From positions 1 through 64,000 of the forward strand of contig SVNP01000005.1 of the NCBI GenBank assembly GCA_015066805.1: 64,000 nt of DNA, in the 5' to 3' direction. Below, in pieces: positions 37,690 through 46,419 of this stretch. Source of the stretch: Ruminococcus sp. (lineage in GTDB: Bacteria; Bacillota; Clostridia; Oscillospirales; Ruminococcaceae). Both the position numbers and the translations under genes were made by a program. The first letter of the stretch is position 1. Each line of letters opens with the position of its first letter. The notes under the pieces were generated by a model, which saw only the letters and a program-made list of their open reading frames with translations, was not told where the DNA came from and did not search any database.

Positions 37690-38196
37690 TTAAGCAGCGC
37701 TTTCGTTCTTTTCCACAAGAGCCTGGAGCGTTGCGGCCAGCTTCTGGTAAGGACCCTGGAGAGAGCCAACCAGCTGTGCGAGCAGGACATCCTTGGACGG
37801 TACCTTGGACAGAGCCATGACACCGGCTGCATCGTAAACTTCGCCGTCTACGAAACCTGCCTTCAGAGTGAACTTGCCATCGGACTTCTCGGCGTAAGCG
37901 CCCAGAATACGAGCGGCAGCGGTCTGATCGTTGTCGGAAATGGCAATTGCGGTAGTGCCTTCCAGCACGCCGTCGAACTGGTCATAACCTACATTGTGCA
38001 GAGCAAAGCGCAGCAGGGTGTTCTTCTGAACGGAATAGCTGACGCCGGCTTCACGCAGCTCACGACGGAGCTTGGTGTCGTCTGCCACGCTGATACCCTT
38101 GTAGTCCACGAGAACACAAGCGACAGCGCCCTTCAGCTGCTCGGTCAAAGCCTCAACCTTAGCCTGCTTTTGCTGCAAGATCTTCTCACTCGGCAT
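37690..38196 (-). CDS. rplJ: 50S ribosomal protein L10
   Basis: The 168-residue protein anchors L7/L12 dimers to 23S rRNA. Features are the N-terminal VEALTEQLKGAVACVLVDYKG, the middle GVSYSVQKNTLLRFAL and the C-terminal helix that binds L12. GGAGGTGAAAATTT precedes the ATG. L10 complexed with L12 represses its own leader RNA, which is visible upstream. rplK and rplA, usual upstream neighbours, are not here. Confidence 0.96.
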   Translation of the reverse strand: MPSEKILQQKQAKVEALTEQLKGAVACVLVDYKGISVADDTKLRRELREAGVSYSVQKNTLLRFALHNVGYDQFDGVLEGTTAIAISDNDQTAAARILGAYAEKSDGKFTLKAGFVDGEVYDAAGVMALSKVPSKDVLLAQLVGSLQGPYQKLAATLQALVEKNESAA

Positions 38197-38402
38197 AAAT
38201 TTTCACCTCCGATAAATTTTGCTTGCGATTGGAACGCCACAGCGGAGGCAAATAAAAATGCCTCTCCCGAATAAAAAGGAGAGGCGGATGTTTTTGTATG
38301 GAACAAAACACAACCGGCACTCCTCGGTCGGACTTCTGCGGATCAAAGAAACGCTGCCGACTGTCTTTGGAATACGGGATTCGTGGTGATTTTCATCACA
38401 GC
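38197..38402 (-). promoter_or_regulatory. L10 leader RNA (ribosomal protein autoregulatory leader)
   Basis: About 206 bases of leader separate the consensus promoter from rplJ. It is predicted to fold around CAGTCGGCAGCG and GTCCGACCGAGGAGTGCCGG-type segments (roughly 38305-38365), as in L10 leaders. It ends in the attenuator at 38250-38285 before the ribosome-binding site. Assignment rests on position, length and structure, not on a covariance search. Confidence 0.7.
38250..38285 (-). terminator. Attenuator hairpin within the L10 leader
   Basis: GCCTCTCC and GGAGAGGC (38260-38267 with 38278-38285) form an eight-base-pair stem, followed on the minus strand by ATTTTTATTT. It lies about 54 bases before the rplJ start, so it would end leader transcripts prematurely. 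Confidence 0.75.
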
Positions 38403-38408
38403 TTTTCC

Positions 38409-38437
38409 ATTATACCACATCTTCCGTGGTTTGTCAA
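38409..38437 (-). promoter_or_regulatory. Consensus promoter of rplJ-rplL
   Basis: On the minus strand TTGACA (38437-38432), 17 bp, TATAAT (38414-38409), a perfect consensus. It lies between recN and the L10 leader. Confidence 0.9.
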
Positions 38438-38463
38438 GCATTATTTTCGGATTTTTCCAAAAA

Positions 38464-40122
38464 TTATTTCTGTGCTGCCAGCAGAGCTTCCTCTGCGGTT
38501 TTCAGCAGCAATTCACTGGGGGCTGTACCGCCCATGATCCGTGCGATCTCACCGATTCGGCCCTGCATATCCAGTACCGTTACTCTTGTTTGCGTGGAGT
38601 GATCGTCGCTGTGCTTTTCAATGAGCAGATGATGCTGTGCCTGGGTTGCCAGTTGCGCCAGATGGGTCACGCAGATAACCTGACTGTGTGCTGCCAGCGC
38701 ACGCAGCTTTATGCCGATTTTCTGTGCAGCTCTGCCGCTGACACCGGTGTCGATCTCATCAAAGATCAGGGTAGGAATAGCATCTCGTTTTGCGATCACG
38801 GACTTCAGAGCCAGCATAAGGCGGGAAAGCTCACCGCCCGATGCGATATTGGCAATAGGCTTAGGCGGCTCACCGGGGTTTGCGGAGATCAGAAACTCTG
38901 CCTGATCCATACCGTTTGCGGTGAGCTTGCCTTGAGTCATGGCAACTTCCAGACGAACCTTTGGCATATCAAGCTGAGCCAGTTCTTCGCCTACTCTTGC
39001 AGCGAATTGTTCTGCCAGCGTTTTTCTGTGTGCGGAAAGCCGTTTTGCTTCCTCTGTGACCCTTTGCAGCAGTTTTTGCTTTTCCAGCGAAAGCTGTTCA
39101 ATGGCATCTGCGGAATTGGAAATGGCATCCAGCTCGTTTTCCGCATCCTGCAAAAGCTGTATCAAACCGTTGGCATCGGTGTGATATCGTACCATAAGGG
39201 TATTCATGGCATTGCGCCGCTGATTCAGGGCAGCAAATTCTGCGGGAGAAAGAGGACTGCCTCCCAGTGTGTACAGTTCATCGGAGATATCCTTCAGTTC
39301 GGCATTTACAGAGCGCAGCCGTTGATATAGGGGCGCAGCATCCTCCGTCTTTGCCATAAGCTGCTGCATGGAAACACAGGCATTTGCCACCGCATCGGAG
39401 ATGTTTTCATCCCCTTCGGTAAGCATCTGCCGCAGCAAAGCAGTGATTTCCGATGTTTCCTCAGCTCTGGCAGCAGCGAGATACTGTTCTTCAATGGCAG
39501 TATCCTCATCAGGCTGGATATCCAAGGGGGCAATATCTTCAATTATGGCCTGAAGCTGCTGTAAGCGGGCGGCCTTGTTCTGTTCTGCTTTTTTCAGCTC
39601 ATTGAGCTGTCTTGCGGTTGCCTGCAATTGATGAAACTCACGGCGATAAGCGTTCAGCGGCGCATCATCCTCGCCAAAGCGGTCAAGCACCTCCAGATGC
39701 CGTTCAGGGCGCAGCAAAACCTGGTTATCATGCTGTCCGTGAATGTTGACCAGAGTTTCTCCCAGTGTACGCAGCAGATTCACAGGTGCGGTTCTGCCAT
39801 TAATACGGCCAATACTGCCGCCGTCAGCGGATATTTCACGGGTCAGCAGCAGGGAATCATCCTCGGCATCATAGCCATGCTCTGCAAGAATAGCAGCGGT
39901 TTCATGGGGAATCGGCGCAAATAATGCGGAAACAACCGCCTTTTTGCAGCCGTTTCTCACCATATCCTTGCTGATGCGCTGTCCCAGCACCGCCTGAATG
40001 CCATGGATCAGTATGGATTTACCGGCACCGGTCTCACCTGTAAATACATTGAGATTTTCTTCCAGCGGAATGATAGCCGAAGGGATCACCGCCAGATTTT
40101 GAATGGAAAGCTCTTTTAACAT
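38464..40122 (-). CDS. recN: DNA repair protein RecN
   Basis: The 552-residue SMC-like ATPase acts in double-strand-break repair. The N-terminus has LSIQNLAVIPSAIIPLEENLNVFTGETGAGKSI (Walker A GETGAGKS), a central coiled coil (about 150-360) and the C-terminal signature ASGGELSRLMLALK with Walker B LIFDEIDTGVSG. Full length. It overlaps the argR stop by seven bases and is the last gene of the long cluster that begins near nusB. spoIVB and spo0A, frequent downstream neighbours in clostridia, are absent. Confidence 0.96.
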   Translation of the reverse strand: MLKELSIQNLAVIPSAIIPLEENLNVFTGETGAGKSILIHGIQAVLGQRISKDMVRNGCKKAVVSALFAPIPHETAAILAEHGYDAEDDSLLLTREISADGGSIGRINGRTAPVNLLRTLGETLVNIHGQHDNQVLLRPERHLEVLDRFGEDDAPLNAYRREFHQLQATARQLNELKKAEQNKAARLQQLQAIIEDIAPLDIQPDEDTAIEEQYLAAARAEETSEITALLRQMLTEGDENISDAVANACVSMQQLMAKTEDAAPLYQRLRSVNAELKDISDELYTLGGSPLSPAEFAALNQRRNAMNTLMVRYHTDANGLIQLLQDAENELDAISNSADAIEQLSLEKQKLLQRVTEEAKRLSAHRKTLAEQFAARVGEELAQLDMPKVRLEVAMTQGKLTANGMDQAEFLISANPGEPPKPIANIASGGELSRLMLALKSVIAKRDAIPTLIFDEIDTGVSGRAAQKIGIKLRALAAHSQVICVTHLAQLATQAQHHLLIEKHSDDHSTQTRVTVLDMQGRIGEIARIMGGTAPSELLLKTAEEALLAAQK

Positions 40123-40559
40123 GATGACCCCCAGATGTGGGTTTGTAAGTAAGCCGCCAGTTCTTTTGCGTTCTGCTCGGAGCGAGTCATAACAAAGATG
40201 GTGTCATCTCCGGCAATGGTGCCCACTACCATGGGCAGAGAAAGGGCATCCAAGGTGGCACAAGCGGCCTGTGCCGTACCCACATGGCAAAGAATGACCA
40301 CGGTATTCATGGCACAATCAATTTTTTTCACCGTATGGGACATCAATCGCTGGGCATTGCCAACAGTGGGTCGGCAATATCGCTGACCGCCCTTGGGAGA
40401 AGGCTCTTTCCGAAGCTGAAGCTGTCGGATATCACGGGAAATGGTTGCCTGCGTGACAGAGAAGCCCTCTGCCTCCAGCAAAGCCTTCAGTTGTTCCTGT
40501 GTGGTCACATCCTGCTCACGGATCAATGTCAGAATACATTCCTGTCTTGGATTTGCCAT
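40116..40559 (-). CDS. argR: Arginine repressor ArgR
   Basis: The 147-residue regulator has an N-terminal winged helix (LIREQDVTTQEQLKALLEAEGF, QATISRDIRQLQL) and a C-terminal arginine-binding hexamerisation domain ending in GTIAGDDTIFVMTR with the ligand-binding aspartates. It controls arginine metabolism. The gene lies between nadK and recN, a conserved position. No ARG box is evident in the immediate flanks. Confidence 0.94.
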   Translation of the reverse strand: MANPRQECILTLIREQDVTTQEQLKALLEAEGFSVTQATISRDIRQLQLRKEPSPKGGQRYCRPTVGNAQRLMSHTVKKIDCAMNTVVILCHVGTAQAACATLDALSLPMVVGTIAGDDTIFVMTRSEQNAKELAAYLQTHIWGSSC

Positions 40560-40562
40560 ATT

Positions 40563-41453
40563 TTACTCCTTTAGAAAGCCCGGTGCATCCTTCAGCGGCT
40601 GCATCAGCTTGCCGTTGAGTGCATCGTAGAAACCATATCCCTTGAAATCCACAAAGGGTATGGTGTGATCAGAGCGTGTTACAGTAAAGGATTGTCCTTC
40701 CTGCAGCGTGATTTTGTTTCTGCCGTCCACATAAACATTCAGACCGCCGCTTTCCTTCACACGATAGGTAACACGGAGCTTGCGCTGAGGCGCAAACAGC
40801 ATGGGTCTTGCAAACAGCGAGTGCGGACAGATCAGATTCATCTCAATCAGAGCCAGATCCGGCTCCATAACAGGGCCGCCTGCAGAAAGTGCATAAGCAG
40901 TGGAGCCTGTGGGCGTGGAAAGAATAATGCCATCCGCACGGTATGTACCGATGAGCTGCTCATCCACAAACACGGCAAAATCGCATAATCTGCCGCCGCA
41001 GCGGGTGGCATACACATCATTCAGTGCGTGGTAGATGCGGTTTTCATGATCTGCATGGGGCAGCTCGGTTTGCAGCATCATTCTGTGGCTGATGGTGTAC
41101 TGACCCGTAAACAGACGGTGCAGCAGTTCGGTTTCCGAGGATTCGCAGGCGGCAATAAAACCAAGCCTTCCGGTGTTGATGCCTACCAGCTTGGTGCCTG
41201 TGCCCTGCAAAGCCTCAGCACAGCGCAGAATGGTACCGTCACCACCGATGGCGACGGCAAAATCCGCCTGCTCCATCAGGCATTGACGGGGCAGAAAGGT
41301 AATGCCTTCCATGTGGGAAAAAGCCTCGGTGTATTTTTCAGCCATAAAAATGCGTGTATTTTCCGCATGATGAGCCGCAAGAAGCCGACAAACGGCCAAA
41401 GCCGTGTCCTTGGCATTGTTTTTTGAAAGATTGGGCCAGATGACAAAGTTCAT
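40563..41453 (-). CDS. nadK: NAD kinase
   Basis: The 296-residue enzyme phosphorylates NAD to NADP. GGDGTILRCAEA (the GGDGT motif with catalytic Asp), GINTGRLGFIAA, HALNDVYATR and PTGSTAYALSAGGP are all present. It follows tlyA by 15 bases and precedes argR by three. Confidence 0.96.
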   Translation of the reverse strand: MNFVIWPNLSKNNAKDTALAVCRLLAAHHAENTRIFMAEKYTEAFSHMEGITFLPRQCLMEQADFAVAIGGDGTILRCAEALQGTGTKLVGINTGRLGFIAACESSETELLHRLFTGQYTISHRMMLQTELPHADHENRIYHALNDVYATRCGGRLCDFAVFVDEQLIGTYRADGIILSTPTGSTAYALSAGGPVMEPDLALIEMNLICPHSLFARPMLFAPQRKLRVTYRVKESGGLNVYVDGRNKITLQEGQSFTVTRSDHTIPFVDFKGYGFYDALNGKLMQPLKDAPGFLKE

Positions 41454-41468
41454 AGCTTGTATCTCACC

Positions 41469-42197
41469 TCATATTTTTTCCAGCAGAAGCAAAAACTCCG
41501 TATTACCGCTGCCGCCGGGAATCGGCGAGGGACAATCCCCCAAGGGGTGCAGTCCCACAGCTTCGGCGGCTGTGCGGATCTCTTTGAGAACACGGGCGTG
41601 AATTTTCGGATCTCTGACCACGCCGTGTTTGTTGAGTGCCTGTTTTCCCGCTTCAAACTGCGGTTTTACCAGCAGCACCGCCTTGGCATTGGGCTGCATC
41701 CGCTCCGGCAGCAGCGGGAGAATATGGGTCAAAGAAATAAAAGAAACATCACAGCTTACAAAATCTGCGGGCAGACCGTTTTCGTTGGGGGGCAGGGTAC
41801 GGATATCCGTGCCCTCCATTACAGTAACGCGGGGATCGTTCCGCAGTACCTCTGCAAGCTGATCGTGACCCACATCCACAGCCAGCACATGAGCCGCACC
41901 GTTTTGCAGCATACAATCGGTAAAACCGCCCGTAGATGCGCCGATATCCAGACAATGCATCCCTTGCAGCGAAAGCCCGAACTGTTCTATGGCATATGCC
42001 AGCTTCAGGCCGCCTCTGCCCACATAGGGCAATACCTCGGTCAGAGCCAGCACATCATTTTCGGAAACATCGGCGGCGGGTTTGGTGCAGATCACACCAT
42101 TGATGGCAGCATGGCCCTGTAAAATCTCCATTTTTGCCTTGGAACGTGTATCACAAAGCCCACGTTCGGTCAAAGCAAGGTCAAAGCGGATTCCCAT
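41469..42197 (-). CDS. tlyA: TlyA family rRNA (cytidine-2'-O)-methyltransferase
   Basis: The 242-residue protein joins an N-terminal S4 RNA-binding domain (RFDLALTERGLCDTRSKAK, LQGHAAINGV) to an FtsJ-like methyltransferase domain (DIGASTGGFTDCML, CDVSFISLTHI, KPQFEAGK). It methylates 16S and 23S rRNA; homologues have been called hemolysins. It overlaps the end of dxs by 17 bases. Confidence 0.94.
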   Translation of the reverse strand: MGIRFDLALTERGLCDTRSKAKMEILQGHAAINGVICTKPAADVSENDVLALTEVLPYVGRGGLKLAYAIEQFGLSLQGMHCLDIGASTGGFTDCMLQNGAAHVLAVDVGHDQLAEVLRNDPRVTVMEGTDIRTLPPNENGLPADFVSCDVSFISLTHILPLLPERMQPNAKAVLLVKPQFEAGKQALNKHGVVRDPKIHARVLKEIRTAAEAVGLHPLGDCPSPIPGGSGNTEFLLLLEKI

Positions 42198-44076
42198 GGT
42201 TCAGCTCCTTTTTCACAAGCTGTACAATGGTGTCAGCATCCAGCCCTTGAAGGGCGATACAGCGGTTCACAGGTGCATGACGTACAAAGCCCTCCACACC
42301 ATGGCAATGATAACTGCCGCGAAAGCCCTGTTCCAGCAAAGCCGCAGCAAATTTCTCACCGATTCCGCCCTCTTTGATGCCTTCTTCCATGAAGAATACA
42401 TTCCGATATTGCAAAGCGGCATCAATGGCTTCCTTGGGGATTGGGAAAATGGTATTCATATGCAGCACACCGCAGGGGATGCCTGCCTGCTGCAGCGCAA
42501 ATCTCGCTTCCAGCAGTTGTGCGGTGAGGCGGCCGTAGCTGATGAGCAAAATACCCTTTCCTGCCAGATGGGTCACCGCCTTGTCATCCTCCAGAACCGA
42601 AAGTCCGTTGGGCTGGGTTCCTCTGGGATATCGCACACATACAAGACCCTCATCCTCAGAAATGGCAGTGTGCAGTAATTTACGCAATGCACCATAAGTG
42701 GCAGGGGAATAGATCTTGATGCCGGGAATGGCGCTGAGCATGGCAACATCAAACAAACCCTGATGGGTCTCGCCGTCCTCACCCACCATGCCTGCACGGT
42801 CAATGGCAAGCACCATATGGTAACGTGCAATGGCTATATCATGCAGAAGCTGATCATAAGCGCGCTGCAAAAACGTGGAATATACAGCGAATACAGGCAC
42901 CATGCCCATAGAAGCAAGTCCGCCGCAGAAGGTGACTGCGTGTTCTTCGGCAATGCCCACATCAAAAAAGCGATCCCGGTGCATAGCGGAAAAGAACTGC
43001 AATCCCGTACCGTATTTCATGGCAGCGGTCACTGCACAGATGCGTTTGTTCTTGGCGGCAAGGGCTGTCAGCTCCCGACCGAATACCGTAGAATAGCATT
43101 CATCGGTAGAAATCTCAGGGTTTTTGGAAAGGACATCAATTTTGGGTACACCGTGGTATTCTCCGGGATTCTGCTCCGCAGGCCCATACCCCTTACCTTT
43201 GGTAGTATTCACATGGACCAATACCGGTCGGTGATAGCTTTTCGCCACCTCCAGTGCCTCATCCAGTGCTTCGATGTCATGTCCATCCACAGGCCCCAGG
43301 TACACAAAGCCCATGTTATCAAACAGGGTGGAGCTTTTTACCACATTTTTGCGGATGGCATCCTTGGTTTTTTTCAATACACCGGCAATGGGCTTACCCA
43401 CCACAGGTGTCTGATCCAATGCACGCTCCACAGCCCATTTGGTGCGTACATACTCGGTGCTGTGGCGGATATTGGACAGATATTTTGCCACTGCGCCTAC
43501 ATTTTTGGAGATGGCGCAGTTGTTATCGTTCAGGATCACGATGAGATTGTTGCGGGATTTTCCGCCATTGTTCAGACCTTCATAGAACATACCGCCGGTA
43601 GCGGCACCATCGCCCACCACGGCCACAGCATAATGTTTGCTGCCGCAGATACGCATGGCATCGGCAATACCGCAGGCAGCGGAAACTGCCGTACCGCTGT
43701 GACCTGTCACAAAGGTATCATGTGGGGATTCCTCCGGTTTGGGAAAGCCGGAAATACCGTTTTCCTGTCGCAGGGTGTGGAAACGCTCCTGCCGCCCTGT
43801 CAGTAGCTTATGCACATAGGTCTGATGCCCCACATCCCAGACGATGCGGTCTTCGGGGGAATGGAATTGACGGTGCAGAGCCAGTGTCAGCTCCACCACG
43901 CCCAGATTGGATGCAAGGTGACCGCCGGTTCTGGTTACGGTGTCGATCAGAATCTCTCGGATCTCTGCACACAGAGCCGTACATTGTGCGGTATTCAGCT
44001 CCCTCAACTGAGTTGGCAGCTTCAGATTCCGCAATGGTATGGCTTCTGTGACTTGCAATTGCCGTTCTTTATTCAT
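42181..44076 (-). CDS. dxs: 1-deoxy-D-xylulose-5-phosphate synthase
   Basis: The 631-residue thiamine-diphosphate enzyme catalyses the first step of the MEP isoprenoid pathway. Motifs are HLASNLGVVELTLALH, WDVGHQTYVHKLLTGR, the ThDP motif VVGDGAATGGMFYEGLN to ILNDNNCAIS, and the transketolase centre GIAEEHAVTFCGGLA. It is placed directly after ispA, supplying the precursor pathway of that enzyme. Confidence 0.97.
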   Translation of the reverse strand: MNKERQLQVTEAIPLRNLKLPTQLRELNTAQCTALCAEIREILIDTVTRTGGHLASNLGVVELTLALHRQFHSPEDRIVWDVGHQTYVHKLLTGRQERFHTLRQENGISGFPKPEESPHDTFVTGHSGTAVSAACGIADAMRICGSKHYAVAVVGDGAATGGMFYEGLNNGGKSRNNLIVILNDNNCAISKNVGAVAKYLSNIRHSTEYVRTKWAVERALDQTPVVGKPIAGVLKKTKDAIRKNVVKSSTLFDNMGFVYLGPVDGHDIEALDEALEVAKSYHRPVLVHVNTTKGKGYGPAEQNPGEYHGVPKIDVLSKNPEISTDECYSTVFGRELTALAAKNKRICAVTAAMKYGTGLQFFSAMHRDRFFDVGIAEEHAVTFCGGLASMGMVPVFAVYSTFLQRAYDQLLHDIAIARYHMVLAIDRAGMVGEDGETHQGLFDVAMLSAIPGIKIYSPATYGALRKLLHTAISEDEGLVCVRYPRGTQPNGLSVLEDDKAVTHLAGKGILLISYGRLTAQLLEARFALQQAGIPCGVLHMNTIFPIPKEAIDAALQYRNVFFMEEGIKEGGIGEKFAAALLEQGFRGSYHCHGVEGFVRHAPVNRCIALQGLDADTIVQLVKKELNHGNPL

Positions 44077-44113
44077 GTTTCAATCTTCTCCCTGCCTTGG
44101 GGCAGTGTGTTTT

Positions 44114-45004
44114 TCAGGATTGTCTGCACAGCAGCATTTCTGTCAGTGCGGTCAGGAACTCTGATCGAGGCAGCTTTGCCAGCAGATCCAGAGCTTCTCC
44201 GGTAAGCATGGCTGCCTCCTGCTTAGCCTGCTCCAGTCCGTACAAGGAAACAAAAGTGTTCTTGTTCTGTTGGGCATCACTACCAATGGGCTTGCCCAGT
44301 TGTTCTTCGGTGCTGGTCACATCCAGAATATCATCTACAATCTGGAATGCCAGACCCAGCCGTGCCGCATATTGCGTTGCGATTTCCAGTGTTTCGGCAT
44401 CGGCACCGGCGGCAATGCAGCCCATACGGCAGGCTGCAATGATCAGCGCACCGGTTTTGTAGGCATACATCTGCTTCAGACCGTCAATGGTCACATCGCT
44501 GCGGGTCTCATTTTCCAGGTCGATCTGCTGACCGCCGCAGGCACCGTAAAAGCCCGCAGCCTTTGCAAGCTCTAGGGAAAGAGCCACTTTGCGTTCGGCA
44601 TCGGTATCCTTTGCGGCAGCGATCCATTCAAAGGGCATGATCAGCAGGGTATCACCTGCCAGCAAAGCCGTAGGCAAATTAAAAGCCACATGGCAGGAGG
44701 GCTTGCCTCTGCGCAGATCGTCGTTGTCCATTTCGGGCATATCATCATGGATGAGGGTTGCGGTATGCAGCAGCTCCAGTGCACAGGCAGCAGGCAGTAC
44801 CGTTTCATCGGTGCCGCCGCAAAGACGACAGAATTCCAGAGCCAGCATAGGGCGGATGCGTTTGCCGCCTGCCGAAAGAGAATGCTTCATGGCAGCCAGC
44901 AAGGTGTGCTGCGGCGCATTGGGATCCGCAGGCAGCAGTTGTTCTATGGTTTGCTCAATCAGTGCGATATTATTCCGCATCTGAAGATCAAATGTTGTTG
45001 TCAT
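44114..45004 (-). CDS. ispA: Polyprenyl (farnesyl) diphosphate synthase
   Basis: The 296-residue prenyltransferase has the first Asp-rich motif DDMPEMDNDDLRRG, GKRIRPML near the start and the second motif QIVDDILDVT. It condenses isopentenyl diphosphate with DMAPP or GPP. Length and motif spacing fit FPP synthase. The ATG at 45004 overlaps the xseB end by 17 bases, nine bases after GAAGGGG. Confidence 0.94.
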   Translation of the reverse strand: MTTTFDLQMRNNIALIEQTIEQLLPADPNAPQHTLLAAMKHSLSAGGKRIRPMLALEFCRLCGGTDETVLPAACALELLHTATLIHDDMPEMDNDDLRRGKPSCHVAFNLPTALLAGDTLLIMPFEWIAAAKDTDAERKVALSLELAKAAGFYGACGGQQIDLENETRSDVTIDGLKQMYAYKTGALIIAACRMGCIAAGADAETLEIATQYAARLGLAFQIVDDILDVTSTEEQLGKPIGSDAQQNKNTFVSLYGLEQAKQEAAMLTGEALDLLAKLPRSEFLTALTEMLLCRQS

Positions 45005-45206
45005 GATCGGTTTCCCCTTCTGCATTTGTTTTCTTCTCCTGAAATGTGGAAACGGTCAGCTTTGCCTGATCCAGCTCTTTGCGGCAGTCAGCAGCCAGTT
45101 TTGCGCCCTTGCCATAGAGCTTTACCGATTCCTCCAAAGGCAGACCGCCATCTTCCAGCTTCGCAATAATGGAAGAAAGCTCCTGCATTCCTTTTTCAAA
45201 TTTCAT
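44988..45206 (-). CDS. xseB: Exodeoxyribonuclease VII small subunit
   Basis: The 72-residue protein matches the family pattern FEKGMQELSSIIAKLEDGGLPLEESVKLYGKGAKL in outline. It partners XseA in degrading single-stranded DNA. It overlaps xseA by eleven and ispA by 17 bases. Confidence 0.94.
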   Translation of the reverse strand: MKFEKGMQELSSIIAKLEDGGLPLEESVKLYGKGAKLAADCRKELDQAKLTVSTFQEKKTNAEGETDHDNNI

Positions 45207-46419
45207 GGCACGCAGCCTCCTTGTGTTCGGGCAGAATCTCCGTAACGGCAGCCATACAGCAGCCTTCTGCCAATTGCACGGTCAGAGGATCGCCCACAGA
45301 AAGCTGTGTGGTGCTTCTGACCAGATTCTTTTCATGATAAACCAGGCTGTAACCCCTTTGCAGCACCGCCACAGGGCTGACAGCCTCCAACTGCTGCAGC
45401 GTGTGCAGCCATTGATGCTCTTTTTTCTCCAGCAGATGAGCAAAAGCGGTATGCAGTCTATGTTCCAGCCCCTGCAATTGCTGCTGCTGCATCTCCACCC
45501 GACGATCCACCGCCAGCATAGCCAAACGCTCCTGCAGTTGATCCAGATCGTTTTCTTTGCGGTACAAACAGCCGAAAATGGCTTCCGTCAGTGTTTCTTC
45601 GGCATATTCCAACTGTTGATACAGCTCACGGATATCGGGGGTGGCAAGCTCAGCCGCCGCTGAAGGGGTAGATGCCCGTACATCGGCGATCTCATCGGCA
45701 ATAAAGTGATCGGTTTCATGCCCAACAGCACTGATAACAGGCACGGGAGAGTGATACACGGCATGAGCGACTTCCTCAGACTGAAAAGCCTCCAGACTTT
45801 CGGAAGAACCGCCGCCTCGACCCATCAGGATCACATCACAGCCATCCATGCCTGCGTGCCGCAGCGCCTGTGCAATGGATGAAGGGGCGGCATCACCCTG
45901 TACCTGAGCAGGATAAATACAAACCTTGCCCACAGGATATCTTCGCCCCAGGATCTGCAGCATATCCTGTAATGCGGCACCGCTGTGAGAGGTGACCAAA
46001 CCGATTTTCGCAGGCATGGCAGGCAGGGGCCGTTTGTGTGCGGGATCAAAATAGCCCAGCTTTGCCAGCTTTTCTCTTCGCTGCTGCAAAGCCAGAGCCT
46101 TCGCTCCCACACCATCGGGCTGCATATCGGTTACATTCAGCTGATAAACACCGTCCCGCTCGTAAACGGTAACGGAGGCCTGTACCAGCATGACCATACC
46201 GTTTTTCGGTTCAAAGGGCAGGCGTTCCGCATGGGAACGGAACATCACCGCACGCACCGAGGCATCTGCATCCCGCAAAGAGAAATAGCAATGCCCCGAG
46301 CGGTAATTCCGGACAAAATTCGACACCTCGCCGCGCAGCACCACAGTACGCAGTTTGCTGTCATCGGCGAGTTTTAATGCAATATAGCGATTAAGCTGCG
46401 AAACGGTCAATACGGGCAT
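45196..46419 (-). CDS. xseA: Exodeoxyribonuclease VII large subunit
   Basis: The 407-residue nuclease has an N-terminal OB fold (VRGEV-like LRGEVSNFVRNYRSGHCYFSLRD), the catalytic region with GLVTSHSGAALQD and GRGGGSSESLEAF, EVAHAVYHSPVPVISAVGHETDH, then a long coiled coil. The intact GHETDHFI and Asp-rich residues support activity. It overlaps the TsaD-like gene upstream by 13 bases. Confidence 0.95.
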   Translation of the reverse strand: MPVLTVSQLNRYIALKLADDSKLRTVVLRGEVSNFVRNYRSGHCYFSLRDADASVRAVMFRSHAERLPFEPKNGMVMLVQASVTVYERDGVYQLNVTDMQPDGVGAKALALQQRREKLAKLGYFDPAHKRPLPAMPAKIGLVTSHSGAALQDMLQILGRRYPVGKVCIYPAQVQGDAAPSSIAQALRHAGMDGCDVILMGRGGGSSESLEAFQSEEVAHAVYHSPVPVISAVGHETDHFIADEIADVRASTPSAAAELATPDIRELYQQLEYAEETLTEAIFGCLYRKENDLDQLQERLAMLAVDRRVEMQQQQLQGLEHRLHTAFAHLLEKKEHQWLHTLQQLEAVSPVAVLQRGYSLVYHEKNLVRSTTQLSVGDPLTVQLAEGCCMAAVTEILPEHKEAACHEI

